Positions 25,531 to 38,011 of a DNA stretch of 64,000 bases are shown in pieces. The stretch comes from Dicaeum eximium (Eukaryota; Chordata; Aves; Passeriformes; Dicaeidae). Where the stretch lies: positions 763,406 to 827,405 of the forward strand of contig VWZP01005851.1 of the NCBI GenBank assembly GCA_013396995.1, given 5' to 3'. The notes below the pieces were generated by a model. The model saw only the letters and a list, made by a program, of their open reading frames with translations. It searched no databases and was not told where the DNA came from. Made by a program: the position numbers and the translations under genes. Every line of letters begins with the position of its first letter. Within the stretch, counting starts at the first letter, position 1.

Positions 25531-26011
25531 AAACAAACTGTGTCAGGTCCCCAAAAGTTCTACTCACTCAAAAGAAGTTGGACATGGCAGAGGACTTAAA
25601 GAGGCAAGAACCATATATTCTTGTCCTGTCTTTATTTATCCTTTAATATCCATATATGGACACTTGGGGAGAAGGAAGACCAGGTAAAAGGAGCATTTGC
25701 TCTCAAGTAGCATGGACATTCCTGTGGCTGCCCCTGCTCCCATGCTTGTAGAGTCAGATGAAAGTACTCCAGATAGACAAATAATTTTTTATTTTTAATT
25801 TTTTATTGAAAACAGAATGGTAAAGTGTCTCTTCTTGGATTCATAAGATGCAGAGATCTGCTTATCGTTTTTTCTTGTGATTCTTTCTTGAAAAATGAGT
25901 TGACCCTTCTTCCATTTTCAAGCAGTTCATGGGGTCACAGGGTCTTGGACAAATACTGGTCCCTAGCTCTTCCTAAGTACTTTCCTCGTGTTTTCTTGTC
26001 AGGCTTTTGGA
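25531..26011. other. Unannotated interval
   Basis: Nothing recognisable. A 107-codon frame begins at 25825 and runs to 26148 through the G-quadruplex motif; its aromatic-rich translation resembles no family I know. Confidence 0.35.
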
Positions 26012-26032
26012 GGGAATGGGGTGGGGGGTGGG
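26012..26032 (+). other. G-quadruplex motif
   Basis: Plus-strand G runs of 3, 4, 6 and 3 separated by AAT, T and T. Loops this short usually give a stable quadruplex. No promoter or gene is visible next to it. Confidence 0.8.
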
Positions 26033-29000
26033 TGTGGTGCATTGTTTTTGGATTTCTCAGAAGAGCAATTTTCCGTTTCCAAATTTTCTACTTCCAATTG
26101 ACAAATGATATTTCATCCAGCATCTTTTTTACACATAAGCCAGTCTAGTGCTGTTGGTTTACTAGCAGTTAAGCCCTAAAGACCCTAATATGTTCCTCCT
26201 CTGAAGGAGGGTTGGAGTGTGTGCACGCATGGCTGCATAGCTCCTCAGGAGAATATGCAGTCCTGCTCTTGCAGTAGCAGCTGGTTAATGCAGAACCATC
26301 TGTACAAAATGTCAAGGTTGTAGACTGTGAGATAGCTCTCTGCCATTATATATTTTAAAAATAATTGCTTCTCAAAATTCTGGGTATTAAAGACATTTTT
26401 TCACAGGTTGTCTGAACAGAAAATACCAGCTGCTCAAAGGGTGTCAGTCAGGACATGTTTTTTTAGGCTAGATTTGTCAACAGTCCATAAAATCAAATTC
26501 CTAAGCCTGAGGAACTATACCGTGGAAAAGCACCAATGAGTTAACTTTGTACACATGTGTAGGCAGAGTACTGTCAATGGACTTTAGGGAACACTGTAGG
26601 TAGGTCATGAAGAATACGACATGACTATAGTGGCAAACAAATGGAAAGGGCTTTTAAAAAATTAAAAAGGATTCCAAGTTCACATAGTGGTTCAGGTCTT
26701 GTGACCTTTGCTCTTGTGTGCATGCATGTAGGCATATTTCATCAGTGCTGGAGGAATTTTTTTTTGAAAACAGAATACTGCAAGTCATTAATAAAAAAAT
26801 ATATATATATTCCAGGAAAAAGGGAAAATGTGTAGAGCATTGAATGAGGGTGCCCTGCCTTTCCTTCTCTAGGACAAACCCCTCCACCTTGCTAAGAATG
26901 TCAGAGTTTTGCCACAGAGGCAATGACAGTGTAAACTAGGTAGAGTCAGTAAAAGCCTATACATGCAGTTAGTTGACATGAGCAAGAGCTATCATGCTCA
27001 AAATATGTGCAAATAACATGTATAAGATTGCACAGACATCTGGTAGAGAGAAAATTTTTACTTAAATCCAGTACTGACACAGACACTAAGATTGCTGTCC
27101 TCAGAGCTATAAAAATGCACTCATATGGTTATGCTGAGCGTGTGGTTGCTCAAGGAAGATGTTTCTCAAGGACTGTCAGGAAAGGGAAAACACAACCAGG
27201 ACTGCTTTCGTATTTCCATGTTTAGTGGTTTACAGCAGTGGAATTCAGGGCCTGCGATCTATTACAGTGGGAGGGGGTATGTAAGGCATGGCATCATCTG
27301 GTTTAAAGGCCCATAGCTGTTGTTCTTTTCCATCTAGGATCAGACAAAGCGGCATGAGGCTCCACATAATTAAGAGCAACTATCCCACAGCGGCAAGGAA
27401 AGCAGAAAAGATTTCATTGGGAAGGAGGACTGACTACAGTACTTTAAAGACATGATTGTAAACAGAAGAAGCAAACCAGAAAATGTTTAACAGGAAAATA
27501 GCACTCTGACCCTCCCTGGATTAAACGCTATCAATCAAGTTTAAATTTAGGTCCTACATGGTCCCACATGAAAAGAAGGCAGTAGGGGCAAGGAAAGCTT
27601 AACGCCTGAGAATATTTGTATTGCATGGCAAGGAAAACAAGCCTAAAGTCAACAAAGAGCAGCCTGTGAAAACAAATAGTCCTGATGAGAACAGCACTGC
27701 CACCCGAAAGCTCATTAGCAGCCAGAAACAGAAGAATTGTCTCTCTGCTCTTTCTTTGCTGACTGCCCCCAGCCCCGCGCTACCGCAGCGCTTCTGACTC
27801 AGCTGCTGCCTCCCTCCTGGCGTAACCCCTGAGCACTTGCCAGCACCCACACAATGCATGCCCTCAGCATGAAGAGTGTTTCCCCAGGGTGGGCTGGGCT
27901 GGTCTATGGTGGGAGGCAGGAGTGGAAAAAGAGCAGGAAATATCTGAGGGTTTTTTCCAAATAATAACAATGTGTACGTACACATATAGTAATTGTCTTT
28001 ATCTATTCTAAGATAAACCGGCAGAGGGAAATTTTGGGTGTAAAATGATGAGGAGAAACATTGCCATGCCCACCAGCAAGCACATGGGATTTCAGAAATC
28101 ATGTGAATTCCAAACCCAACGTCCCATCTGTCATCGCCTATTCACTACTGGTGGAGTCACAGCTGCAGGGCAATGAGACGCTCCATTTCCTCCTGGTGCA
28201 TGGGAAAACACAACCATGCATTTGGACAGAGCTGAGATGTCTGGTGATCAGCAAGGAACACCAAATACATTTTTTAACCTTGAGAGCCAAGATGTAATTT
28301 TAACAAACTTGCATTTAGGTACCTGAAAGAAGCAGTTGGATAACATCAGAGCCCATTTACAGCACTTTGGGATTTTGTGCCTGTAGGTTTTACACTGGTC
28401 ACAAGATTTTGTTCTGTAGATTAAGTTAATCTTAATACGTGGCAGAGTCTAAGGTCTCCAAGGAGACAAAATTATATCTGCAAGCATTATAAAGGATGTT
28501 CAACATTGCGGTTTTATTTGGAAGTACCTTTTTTTTTTTCCTTTTCTCTTTTCAGACACCAAACTGCAGATAAATGGACAAAAAGGAAAAAAAAAACATC
28601 AGGGAAGTTCCTCAAATGTAGCAAGTTGAAAGAGAACATCTGTTATGCACGATAATCTGAATACTTTCCTGCATCACTGTAGCACCTTTCCGCTTCCCCA
28701 TCCAGCTGCTCTGTGTGACTCCTCTCCTTTTCCAAACCTGCATATGCACATCAAGCAGCCAACACCTGGGCAGTGCCCTGGTGCCCTAACTATAAATGTC
28801 TGATTTTCAAGAATTTTTAATTATAGGCATAAATCTATCACTTCAGATCTTTGATTTCACAAATCTGTAACCTCAAACTGGATTTTCTTAAGAGTAACTT
28901 TACCCTAGAGATTCTGCAGTTAAACAATTCTGCAGTTCTTCTTCCTGACTATTTTCATGTTCTTTTGGGTTTTTGGTATTGCCCTCATTTGCAACAGGAA

Positions 29001-29665
29001 CTGTAGAAGAAATGCATTTTCTTTTGCAACTAGAATGGGGAAATTCAAAACAGACACAGGTACCTATTATGCTTCTTGTATTGAGGTGACTTTTAATACA
29101 CAAGAAAGAAAAAAACTAAATCTACAATATCAATTAATTTGTTCATGAAACAACCTGCTTCAAAATATTTACATATTCTTGCATCAGGTTTAGAACAACA
29201 TTTCTATGAAAATGAATTTGAGTGTCTTCCCCTAGAAAATGTTCAGATAATAAACATAAAATATGAAACTAACAGGGAAGAAAGGTTGAAATTTCCCTAT
29301 TTTGCTGTGAAGAATGTGGGAAAATCATGGACAGTTTTAGACTGACATATTAGTTTTTCAGAGGTATTTAAAATAAAGTCCTCTTTGTATCCCATGAGAA
29401 ACACCCTTGTCCTTGTATGTTAAGTGGAAAGAATGCTGGCAAAAGTCTTTGAAAAGTCACACAAGTGGTAAAAGGTCCATAGGTAAAAAAATTAGGTGAG
29501 TCCATACCCTCCTTTCCAGCTCTGCAGCATGACAGATATCTACTTTCAGAAAAGTGCTCTTCTGGCTTGGTAAATATGAGCATGAGGAGGAAAGAAAAAA
29601 GTTCTATCTGCGGGTTGAGTTTTCTTCCTTTTCTGCATATGCTCATCCTTGATTGCTCCATAGAG
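26033..29665. other. Unannotated interval holding the longest open frame
   Basis: The 167-codon minus-strand frame at 27599-28102 is the longest in the window. Its protein is a mix of hydrophobic, cysteine-rich and proline-rich stretches with no recognisable domain, and it runs through a locally GC-rich patch (27760-27900) where stops are rarer, so I do not call it a gene. An (AT)n run lies near 26800-26810. At 28530-28555 a T-rich tract ends in TCTTTTCAG, a good-looking splice acceptor, but no exon with a matching donor and a familiar protein follows. Confidence 0.35.
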
Positions 29666-29698
29666 GCTGTGAGCAAATGTGCTGTGAGCAAATGTGCT
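29666..29698. repeat. 15-bp tandem duplication
   Basis: The unit GCTGTGAGCAAATGT occurs twice without a mismatch (29666-29680 and 29681-29695), followed by GCT, the start of a third copy. The perfect match suggests a recent slip or duplication. Confidence 0.9.
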
Positions 29699-31080
29699 GG
29701 CTCATCTCAATGCTGGTGGCAAAAAAAGGTGACAAATGCAGGAAAGCATCTCCATTTTTCCAGGGTTGTTACCAATCTGACTGTCCCCAGCTGGTAGCAG
29801 GCACTGGAAGACACAGTGTGGAACTGTAGGAAGCACCCCGTGTCTCTGGTTGTGTGACATTGCGGGGTGCTCCCGAGACAGCTTTACTTGCCTCTCTGCC
29901 TCAAGACCTGAATGGAAGCAGAGGAAAAAGAAGGGCAGAAATCTCAGAAAACTGATGGCAGGCATTCAGGATCCCACACTGTTTTATTGATGTTAACCAG
30001 CCTTCAGCCAGGCCTGCCAATGGAAGCGTTTGAAGATCTGTTTGGGTGGAGGTATGCCTCTGTGGGGTGCCTGAGACCAGCTGCAGGAGCTGAGCTGGTG
30101 GGTCTTGACCTGTCTCTCCATCCTTCTCCCAAGGGCCTGACCAAGGCTGCCTGACTGCCCTCAGGAGCTGGGTGGCTTCGGGAGCGTTTCTTGAATTAAA
30201 CCCTTGTCACAGGTCAGTTGCTTCCCCCAGTTGTACTTCCTCTAAAAATACCCATGTCTTATGACTTCTGTAGTCACATAACTTCATGTCTCCCTTACTC
30301 CTTCCCCAGAGGAATGAAGAATGTTGAGCTGCTGGCAGCTAAATTGTATTTAAAGACATTTTTATTTTCTGAATCATATTCACTGTGATGCTTGTTTTAA
30401 TTATATTTTATGCCGAGTGTTGTAAGATGCATGCATGAAAGCCTGTCCATAAATAAACGTCTTTAAAAGTCCTTTATTTATTTTCCTTGAGTCAATTCCT
30501 TCTCCTTTGCCGAGGTGCACAAAAGCTGGGATATATGGTCTCCAAAGCCCAGCCATGGAACCCTGACACCCCATGATGCCAAGCAGCCTCTTTGCACCAC
30601 TTCTCTGTGGGCTCACCTGTGCTGTGGCACGGGGGGCACTCCTGCCTCCCTGATGGTCCCTGATGGCCAGGGGCCCAAAATGGCCATGATTGCCTGTAGA
30701 AATCAGCTGCTGTGCCTTCTGGAGAGGCAGGCACTCTCCAAAAGCCTCTCTTAGGGCAGTTGTGGGGTGAAAGACAAAAATCTTGCCAGGTAAACACATT
30801 GTGAACACCAGGCAAGCTCTCACGAGCTGCTCCTGTGTGGGAGGCAGAGCTCAGCCCTGAGCACAGGTCCCAGTGGAGGTGCTGTGACCTGGCTGTGCCC
30901 CTTCTCAGGGCTCAGACCCCCTCAGGGCACCTGTGGGATGAGGGAATGTCACCTGCTACTGGCAAAGAGTTGGCTCAGCAGCGGGGGATCAAACAGCGAT
31001 GGCAGGCGTGGGCCTGCCCATCAAAGGACCCTTTTGAGGCCAATAAAGAAGGGATTCACGTTCTGTTCCTGGCTGGATCC
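29699..31080. other. GC-richer unannotated interval
   Basis: Composition rises from about 29.8 kb onward. Overlapping frames of 79-141 codons appear on both strands (for example 30401-30823 minus and 30884-31309 plus) and read the same bases in conflicting phases. Their translations are proline-, glycine- and serine-rich without known domains. A motif CCATAAATAAACG at 30450-30460 could be a polyadenylation signal, but nothing upstream supports a transcript. Confidence 0.35.
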
Positions 31081-31320
31081 TGTGGACGAGGCGAGGCTGG
31101 GAACAGCCTGTGACCAGCGTGGGTTGGAGGGCGGCCAGGGGAGGCTGTCCCGCCGGCTTTCACAGGACCTCTCGCTGCCACCGCTCACCCGCACGTGGCC
31201 TCAAGCGCAGCTCCCGCTGCCCGGCCATGGCAGCGCTCCCTGCCCCTCACCCCAGCACTGCCGGCAGAGCCGCTCCTTGCTCAGCCCTGCCAAACCAGCT
31301 GTCTCCTGACGGGAGAAAAT
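31081..31320. promoter_or_regulatory. Small CpG-rich segment
   Basis: I count 17 CpG dinucleotides in 240 bases, in a segment that is clearly GC-rich, while most of the surrounding sequence is nearly free of CpG. It contains a perfect CACGTG E-box (31192-31197). This would be small for a promoter CpG island, and no first exon or gene is recognisable on either side. It could be an orphan island, a distal regulatory element or a decayed GC-rich repeat. Confidence 0.4.
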
Positions 31321-34300
31321 TATCTGGAATCAAGGACAGGAAACTGGATCCGCACAGGCAGGCGAGATGAGAAACTCATGTTTTGTGGCAACCTCCCTCA
31401 ATCAAAGTGCTCCACCTCCCTCTCCCACCTCCAAGCAATGAGAAATGAAAATAAAAGGAATGGAATAAAAGCAGGTAAACATCACTTTATTTTTTTCTAA
31501 CGTTTGTGTTGGNGCATCTAACTGCATTTTTTTTCTGGCATCAGCATGCTCTCCAGCTCCCATTCCTGTGACAGCTCCTGTGCCCTCACCACAGACTCGT
31601 GAGGCTGTCCAAATACCTAGGGTTTTATGGAGAAATGTCCCATATAGAAAGCCACTGGCAAACACCAAGGAGGGTAGGGCAGCAGCCCTTTACAGCTGCA
31701 AGCCCCAGCCACCGTCTGCCTCTTGCTCCTGCCCCTTGCACATCTGTGTTTCAACACCCCTGTGATCCCTCACACTGCTGCTGCAGCCCCCGCTGCCTGG
31801 AAATGTTTTGAGCGACTGAATGTGTTGCTTAGAAGTAGAAAACGGCCTTTGATATGTTTCTCGAAAAGAGGTAATTAAAGAAAAGCAGCCCACAAGCCTT
31901 CTGAACTGGCTGTCCTTCTGGAAAGCAGCTCCCAGTCAGCCCTGCACAGAGCGGTGGCCAACTGCTGGGAATGAGTGGAACCATCTGGTTCTGCTGCCCT
32001 CCATCCCCGTTGCCCTCGGGGGGTATTTAACAGTGATGTGTTTGCTACACCAGCACCATTGCCTTAGCAACACAACCCAAGTGTTTGTCAGCGTGCGAGC
32101 AACATGAATGATGGCGCCTTGTCCGAAGAGTCTGGGTTGCATGTGTGGTTCTTCTTCACAAAAGTCAGTTTCACCACTCGCCTCACAAAAGAGCCTGAGC
32201 GGGAAACTGGGAGCTGGGAGGGAAACTTTCCTGGGAGTCAAAAGCATATTTTTCTTCTAATTGTGCAGGAACTGCCTTGGCCTTTTGGAATCAGTGGCGT
32301 CTAAACTAATAAATAGTACCAGTCTAAAGCTGATGAGAAATAGCAACATTTTGACAAGTGTCTGCTATTTTTAAGTAGTAATAGATCTACTGCAGAAGTG
32401 CTGGAAGTCTGCTATGACCTGCCACCCGACTGCAGCAGCCTTCTGAGGGCCTTTCTATTTCCTTCAACCTTTACTGAATTCTGTCTAAGGAAACTGCTTA
32501 TATCTCCCTATTGTACTGCTGTCAGTAGGTTTAAATGGAAATCTATTTACTGAAATCCATTTTCTCATCAGCCATTTTTTTCTCAGATCAGATCAGTTGT
32601 CAATACAGTCTTTATTGGAAAGGAGCAGGGTTGTGCCTGAACAATGTTGTGCTCTTTTAATGAACAACGCAGCTTACTTTTCACACCCTCATGTTCTCAG
32701 GAAAAAAAAATCAGATTCCTTTGTGCTATCCCTTATGATACTTTCCTCTCTTCTCTCCTTTCTCTGCTCTGGTTCATGTCAAAGTACATGTTTTTCCATG
32801 ACCACTTCTTCTTGATGCACATCTCTGTCAACTAACAGTGCGGTTACTCTCCGTTAAAGAGATTGTGGAAAAACTGTTCACCAAAAAGGTACAAATACAT
32901 GAAACCTTTCCTGGAACCTGGAAGAAAAATGGCACAATGGATGAACTCTGCAGAAATTCATTCCTTCTGCAAGGTATATCACAGTCCTTCCTCATTCAGT
33001 GAACGAATCTTAAGTTGACAGATCTAGAGGAAGAAAATAGAAGTTGAGAGAAAATTGATCAACTAAATGGAAAGGCAAAAGCCTAAAAGTATTTTTGCAC
33101 TTTCAACCTAATCCTGGGCTCCTAAACTTAAAGAAACTTTATATCTTAAAAACAGGCAGCCAATATCCAATTGATTTCTAAACGTGATCAAGGTCTAGGC
33201 AAGTGCCTTTCTGTCGTTTAGATCCTCAGAGACGTTCAATCAAAAAGTATTCTTGGAACAGTCTCAAATATCTGCTATGAACAAACAACTTTAAGACAGC
33301 ATCACTGATTTTCGGGGTTTGTTTGCTTTGGTTTGGTTTGTATCAATCCCTTTAAATAATAACTTCACAATTAGATTATGCAGCTAGACAGTGGAGGACC
33401 TGAGTTTGGCTTTTTCCTTTCAAATCCCCACATCCTATGAGGCTGTTCTGACTACCAGACTGTATCTTAGTGTGAAAGGGGCTCACTCTGCCTTTTATGT
33501 TGGTGCTGGATGCAGAAGGCAGGAAAAAAATCAAAGAGCAATTGGGGAACAGCTGCTGGTTGCTGCTTCAAAAACTACATTTTATGGAATGGATCTTCCA
33601 AGGCAGGCCCTCTCTCCTCTAGTTGCAGTTGCAGGCAATGTTATCATGCTAAATTTAGGCTAATCCTTTTATTTGAGTGCCACAGGGTGGGGAAGCCAAG
33701 GTGCTACTCCAAAATGTCTTGTGCCAAGGCTAATGCTGAATATGTACAGTACAGGGAGTCTGAGGGGCCACACAGAGATTCTGAAATTCCTCTGTGTTGT
33801 AGAAAATATAGGCATTGTGAGGCTCAGATTTTTATGTACATGAGGACAGGACTCAGTTACAATGGCCTAACCCAAAGGGCAGTCTAACATCTCCTGTGAG
33901 GATGTGTGACCCATCAGCACTGCCTGGTGTACTCTGTGGTTTTATCATTCAATCATAGACCCTTCTTCCCCACCTTCCAGATTGATACAGCCCTGTGGTG
34001 CCCACTGGAGTCACCAAGAGCCAGGAATTTTGTGCATAAACACCTCCTTGTCTGCAAAGAGCCCCGAGCCTCTGTGGGTCCTCTAAACACTCCTCCAGAA
34101 GTTTCCAGTGTCCCTGTAATTTATACTGTAAACTCCCTGCAGTGGAGCAGAGAGCTGAGCTGAATGCAGAGGGGGAGAGGTAGGAGAAGAGTCTGTCAGT
34201 AGGATTTCTCAGTAGACATCAGGGTGCAACATGAGACGCTCCCCGTACTGTGCACACTAACATCTGTATACATGAAACAGAAAGAGCTGCAGCCACAGAG

Positions 34301-37300
34301 GGAGGCATGTTTTATGTGGTGTACTTCTGTTTGGAATATGCTGTTCTGGATGACTTCAGTGCATTTTCACAAGCAAACAATGTTCTTGTGTTTGTATTAA
34401 AATGTTAAGTCTTCTTTTTTAAGTTTTAAGCCACAGTTTTAAAGATATATGAGAAAGACCTTGCCTCCTGCAGATGTGTATCAATCTACAAAAGATGTAA
34501 TATGACTTGCAATGCCAGTAGGGCTGGTGTAGATTCTTTGATGCTGAAGCATGGGAATTTATGAAGTGTATTTAGTGTTCTCCCATGTGGTCTGGTAGAA
34601 ATAATGTCAAAAGAGGCATTGAAAATGGGATTTTGGTAAACACGAGTACAAAAGGAGAGACAGGTTTTTGGGACCCCCAATAATATAAACACATCTCAAA
34701 AACAGGGACTTGCTACAGTGAGAGAGAACTGTAGAAATGTTGAGGGGAACAGTTGAAGGAACGAAGAGCTGTGTATCTTGAACAGACTGACAGGATGAAA
34801 CAAGAAGAGTAACCCAAAGTCTTTCGATGCATCCAGTTTATTTAGGCTGAAAAATAAAGTGCTGTCAAGGTGTGGAGAAAGACCACAATTTCAAAAATGT
34901 TTTACCCTTCATATGAGTGGGCAATCTAGAGATGATAGAGCAATGGGAAATTTTCCATCATTATCTTTTAATTGAAAAATAGAATGGTAAATGCATAGTT
35001 GCACATAAAAGTGTATTATCCTAAAAATGTGAGCATTTTTTAAAACAAAAACAAGGTAAAAAACCACAAACATTTTTATGGTTGGGACAAAAATATTTGC
35101 TAATCAATACTTGAACACTTTTAGGACAAAAGTGCAATTTCAGTGAAAGAATGATTTCTTTAAATTTTAAAGCTTTAAAACTTGGTGAATGTACTGCCAA
35201 GCTGCCACTAGATTTTATTAGATCTTGTACAAAATTCTAGGCTATATGGAAGGATGTGACAGTAATGAAAATGCCATCATGTTCTATTTGTCAGTCTTCC
35301 TTTTAGTGGTATTTGTCAGTGGTGTATGTAAACAGAGTACCTCTGCATTTCTTGCTCTGTTCAAATGTTTTTCCACAGAAAAGGTGCAAGTAAAAATCAT
35401 ACTTTTGTATAAGTTGGCCTGTGCTTTAGGAGCTTTGCTTCTGTGAGTTAAGCATAGTAAGAGAAGAACCATATGATTAAGGGTTAATATAATTTTATTT
35501 TCTCTGTGCAAAGGATGACTAGGGCTGACACTAGCCATGACTCACCATGAGAAAGCTAAGGAAGAACCTTGCACACTCTCTCAAGAGAAAGAGAAGGAGA
35601 AGTAAAGCCTTAACTAGGAACAGAAATGCTGCCTGGATTTTCAGCTTCTCTGTGTTTATTTTTCTAAATGAAGCTCTTTTCTCAGTAAAATGTTCCATCA
35701 GAGACACCTCTCTGTATCTCAGTTTTGAACTTCTCAAACTACAAATAATTTTAAAATATAATAGAAAATCCTTGTCTTTAAATCCTTATCTTAAAATATA
35801 ATTTTAAAAAATCCTAATCTGAATTTATGATACTTTTTCTGAAATGTTACCAGGTTCCAGCTCTGTAAAAATTCTCCATAATTATTTCCTGCATCAGCTA
35901 CTGTAACTCTCATTTTAATGAACTCCTGAAGCCATACTCACTGAACTTCAAAGTGCCTAGAGAACTGCAGTCAGACCACATGGTGTTTGCTAAGAAGCTT
36001 CATCTCTTAACTTTATTCACTTGCTATCTCTCTGCCCACAGAATTCAAATCGACTGCCAATTATTTTAATTCACTTTTGCCTCACTCAGTATTCAGCCCT
36101 TGGCCTAAGCACAGTTCAGTTCTCCTCTTCCAAATTTTGCCTTTATTATCATTCATACAGATCAATTTCCATGAAATACCTACAAGCTAAAGCTAGGAAA
36201 GTGGAACTTTTCAAGAGTTTTCTGTGAATTTTCCCAGCCAAAGAAACAGAAGTTAGCATCTGGCCTTTGAAGAAAGACTTCTATTTTGAAAAGGAGGCTA
36301 CCAAAAAAGCCTACCTTTTAAAATTTTTTCCTGAATTTTCTGTAAGTCCCAGGAGTAGGAAAAAAAAACCAGGTGAATGTCTCTGTTTGAACTCAAGCAC
36401 TCCTATGCCTATGTCTTTCCCTTTCTTTTACTGGGCCATTACCTTGTAGAAACATAGGAATTAGGTCTTATTTTCATCTTCCTTTTACTTCTTTCTTTTA
36501 TTTTAACACTCTCAAGCTTCTTAGACATCAGTATGCCTAGTTTAGGGTTGTCCTCAGGCTGTCCACTCTTTGTGCTTCCAGGAGAAAGTTCTATCTTAAC
36601 AAAATTGTATTTCTCTTTTTTCAGGTGGAAGTAAACCTGTATACAATCAAATTTGTCTTTTGTTTTTCCATATGCTGTCTTAAGTCTCTCATTTGTACCA
36701 CGCTTATTCTTGCACAATAATTACTATCTCAGCTTCTAACACATGGCCTAATGAAGGCTGCTGTAATCAATCAAATCATATTCTTTTTAACTAGTAAGCA
36801 TCTTCAATCAAGGGATTGATTTCTGGGTGAACCACTCAACAGTGGGCTCTTATGTCTGCTAATGTTCATGAAATTATAGCACTAAGTTCTTATTCTTGAT
36901 TTCATTGCTCCAGCACATCAACCATATGTGGTTGGAAAACTTTAAACATCAGAAGAGTAAGGGAAAGAAAGTTTCCTTTTGCCTCTCAAGAAAATGCATT
37001 GTTTAATTCATTCAAATACAAATGGAATGCACATACTAAGCCACTAGGATATTCTTAATGTCTTAAAGATGTTTTTTCATGTGATGAAGTATCATCTGAC
37101 CCAATAAACCAACTCTAGCCTGGGTTTGAAGGTTTACAAAACATAAGCATTGCCCAACAAACTTCCCACTTCCTTTTCTTTTGGTTTTCTGTATGAAAGA
37201 ATCCCTTTCAGGGGAAATGTTAGAATGATATTTTCAGATATCCAGACAATATAAGACCAGACCACAGAATTAAAGTGTTTTCTTTGTCTTAAGATAGCTT

Positions 37301-37694
37301 TCTTCTCTAAGTATGAATAAACATTTGGATCAGATCAATTGTTTCCTTTGAATTATAGTAAAAGAGAATTAAGTGGTTAAGTATACAGTTTACTGGTATA
37401 ATTTTAAGAGACAAACATTTTTATCTGGTCACTCTATAAGCTTTATATTGATTAAAATGCATTCTAAAAATTACTGCTTACAAGGAAGATCAAAATGTGC
37501 TTGGAATTTTGTATAAAATATCAAGTGAACTAATAAAATGTCTTTTTATGTAGGCAGTGCAAATGCAGTAACTAAAAAAAACCCTAAAAATACACATTAT
37601 CTTAAATTTTATGTAGAAAACAGAAAATTGTTCAAGTGACAAAAAGGAAAGGTTAAAATATAGGTCACTACTCTCTCCTGGATGGTTCCACACT
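31321..37694. other. Unannotated interval with one ambiguous base
   Basis: Six kilobases without a supported gene or transposon. The single N is at 31513. Frames reach 125 codons (33510-33887 plus, overlapping 33391-33663 in another phase). The block 35740-35830 is extremely AT-rich and repeats a TTTTAAAATATAA-like motif. An RFX-like motif lies at 32058-32071 (see its own entry). Confidence 0.35.
32058..32071. promoter_or_regulatory. RFX X-box-like motif
   Basis: ATTGCCTTAGCAAC fits the imperfect palindrome bound by RFX factors (GTNRCC, 0-3 bases, RGYAAC), with one mismatch at the first base. It is about 0.75 kb from the CpG-rich segment. A single motif of this size occurs by chance at an appreciable rate, so this is only a candidate. 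Confidence 0.25.
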
Positions 37695-38011
37695 TGTCAC
37701 TATAACACGAGCAACACAGACGAAAAGGACACGAGACGAATCTCAGGACAAAAGAAGGCGTAGTTTATTGTGAGTTCTAGTATTTATAGAACTCTGTAAA
37801 AGAAATGTGATTGGAAGGTGAAATTACCACCTCTTCAACCACATTGGTTATAAAATCAATCATTCACAAAATTCTCTATGATAGAAATATGTAAACAAAG
37901 GAGATTCAGTTAGAACAACAGAGGCTTATTTACAAAAGCCTAGCGTGAGAAGACTCCATCTAAAATGAAAACATCAGAAGGCTAGATAACAAGGCAACAC
38001 ACACTCTTACA
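37695..38011 (-). mobile_element. Solo LTR of an endogenous retrovirus
   Basis: This 317-bp segment has the layout of a retroviral LTR read on the minus strand. It begins TGTAAGAGTG (at 38011) and ends in ACA (at 37695), giving TG...CA ends. A TATA box TATAAATA (37781-37788) is followed 12-17 bases downstream by a polyadenylation signal AATAAA (37764-37769), then a T-rich, CpG-containing tail of about 70 bases. No internal viral sequence is seen on either side, so it looks like a solo LTR left by recombination. Flanking target duplications are not clear: only ACT is shared. The family is unnamed; an ERVK-like avian group is a guess. Confidence 0.75.

Noticed and set aside
27599..28102. Longest open frame, 167 codons on the minus strand
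   Set aside because: No domain, no familiar motif, irregular composition, and it crosses a GC-rich patch where long chance frames are expected. No splice or promoter context supports it.
28530..28625. Strong splice-acceptor-like T-rich tract ending in TCTTTTCAG, with short open frames after it
   Set aside because: The frames close within about 100 bases, the following sequence is A-rich low complexity, and the peptides are unfamiliar.
30401..31370. Cluster of frames of 79-141 codons in the GC-rich block
   Set aside because: They overlap in conflicting phases on both strands and translate to proline/serine/glycine-rich sequence without a known family; GC-rich DNA simply has fewer stop codons.
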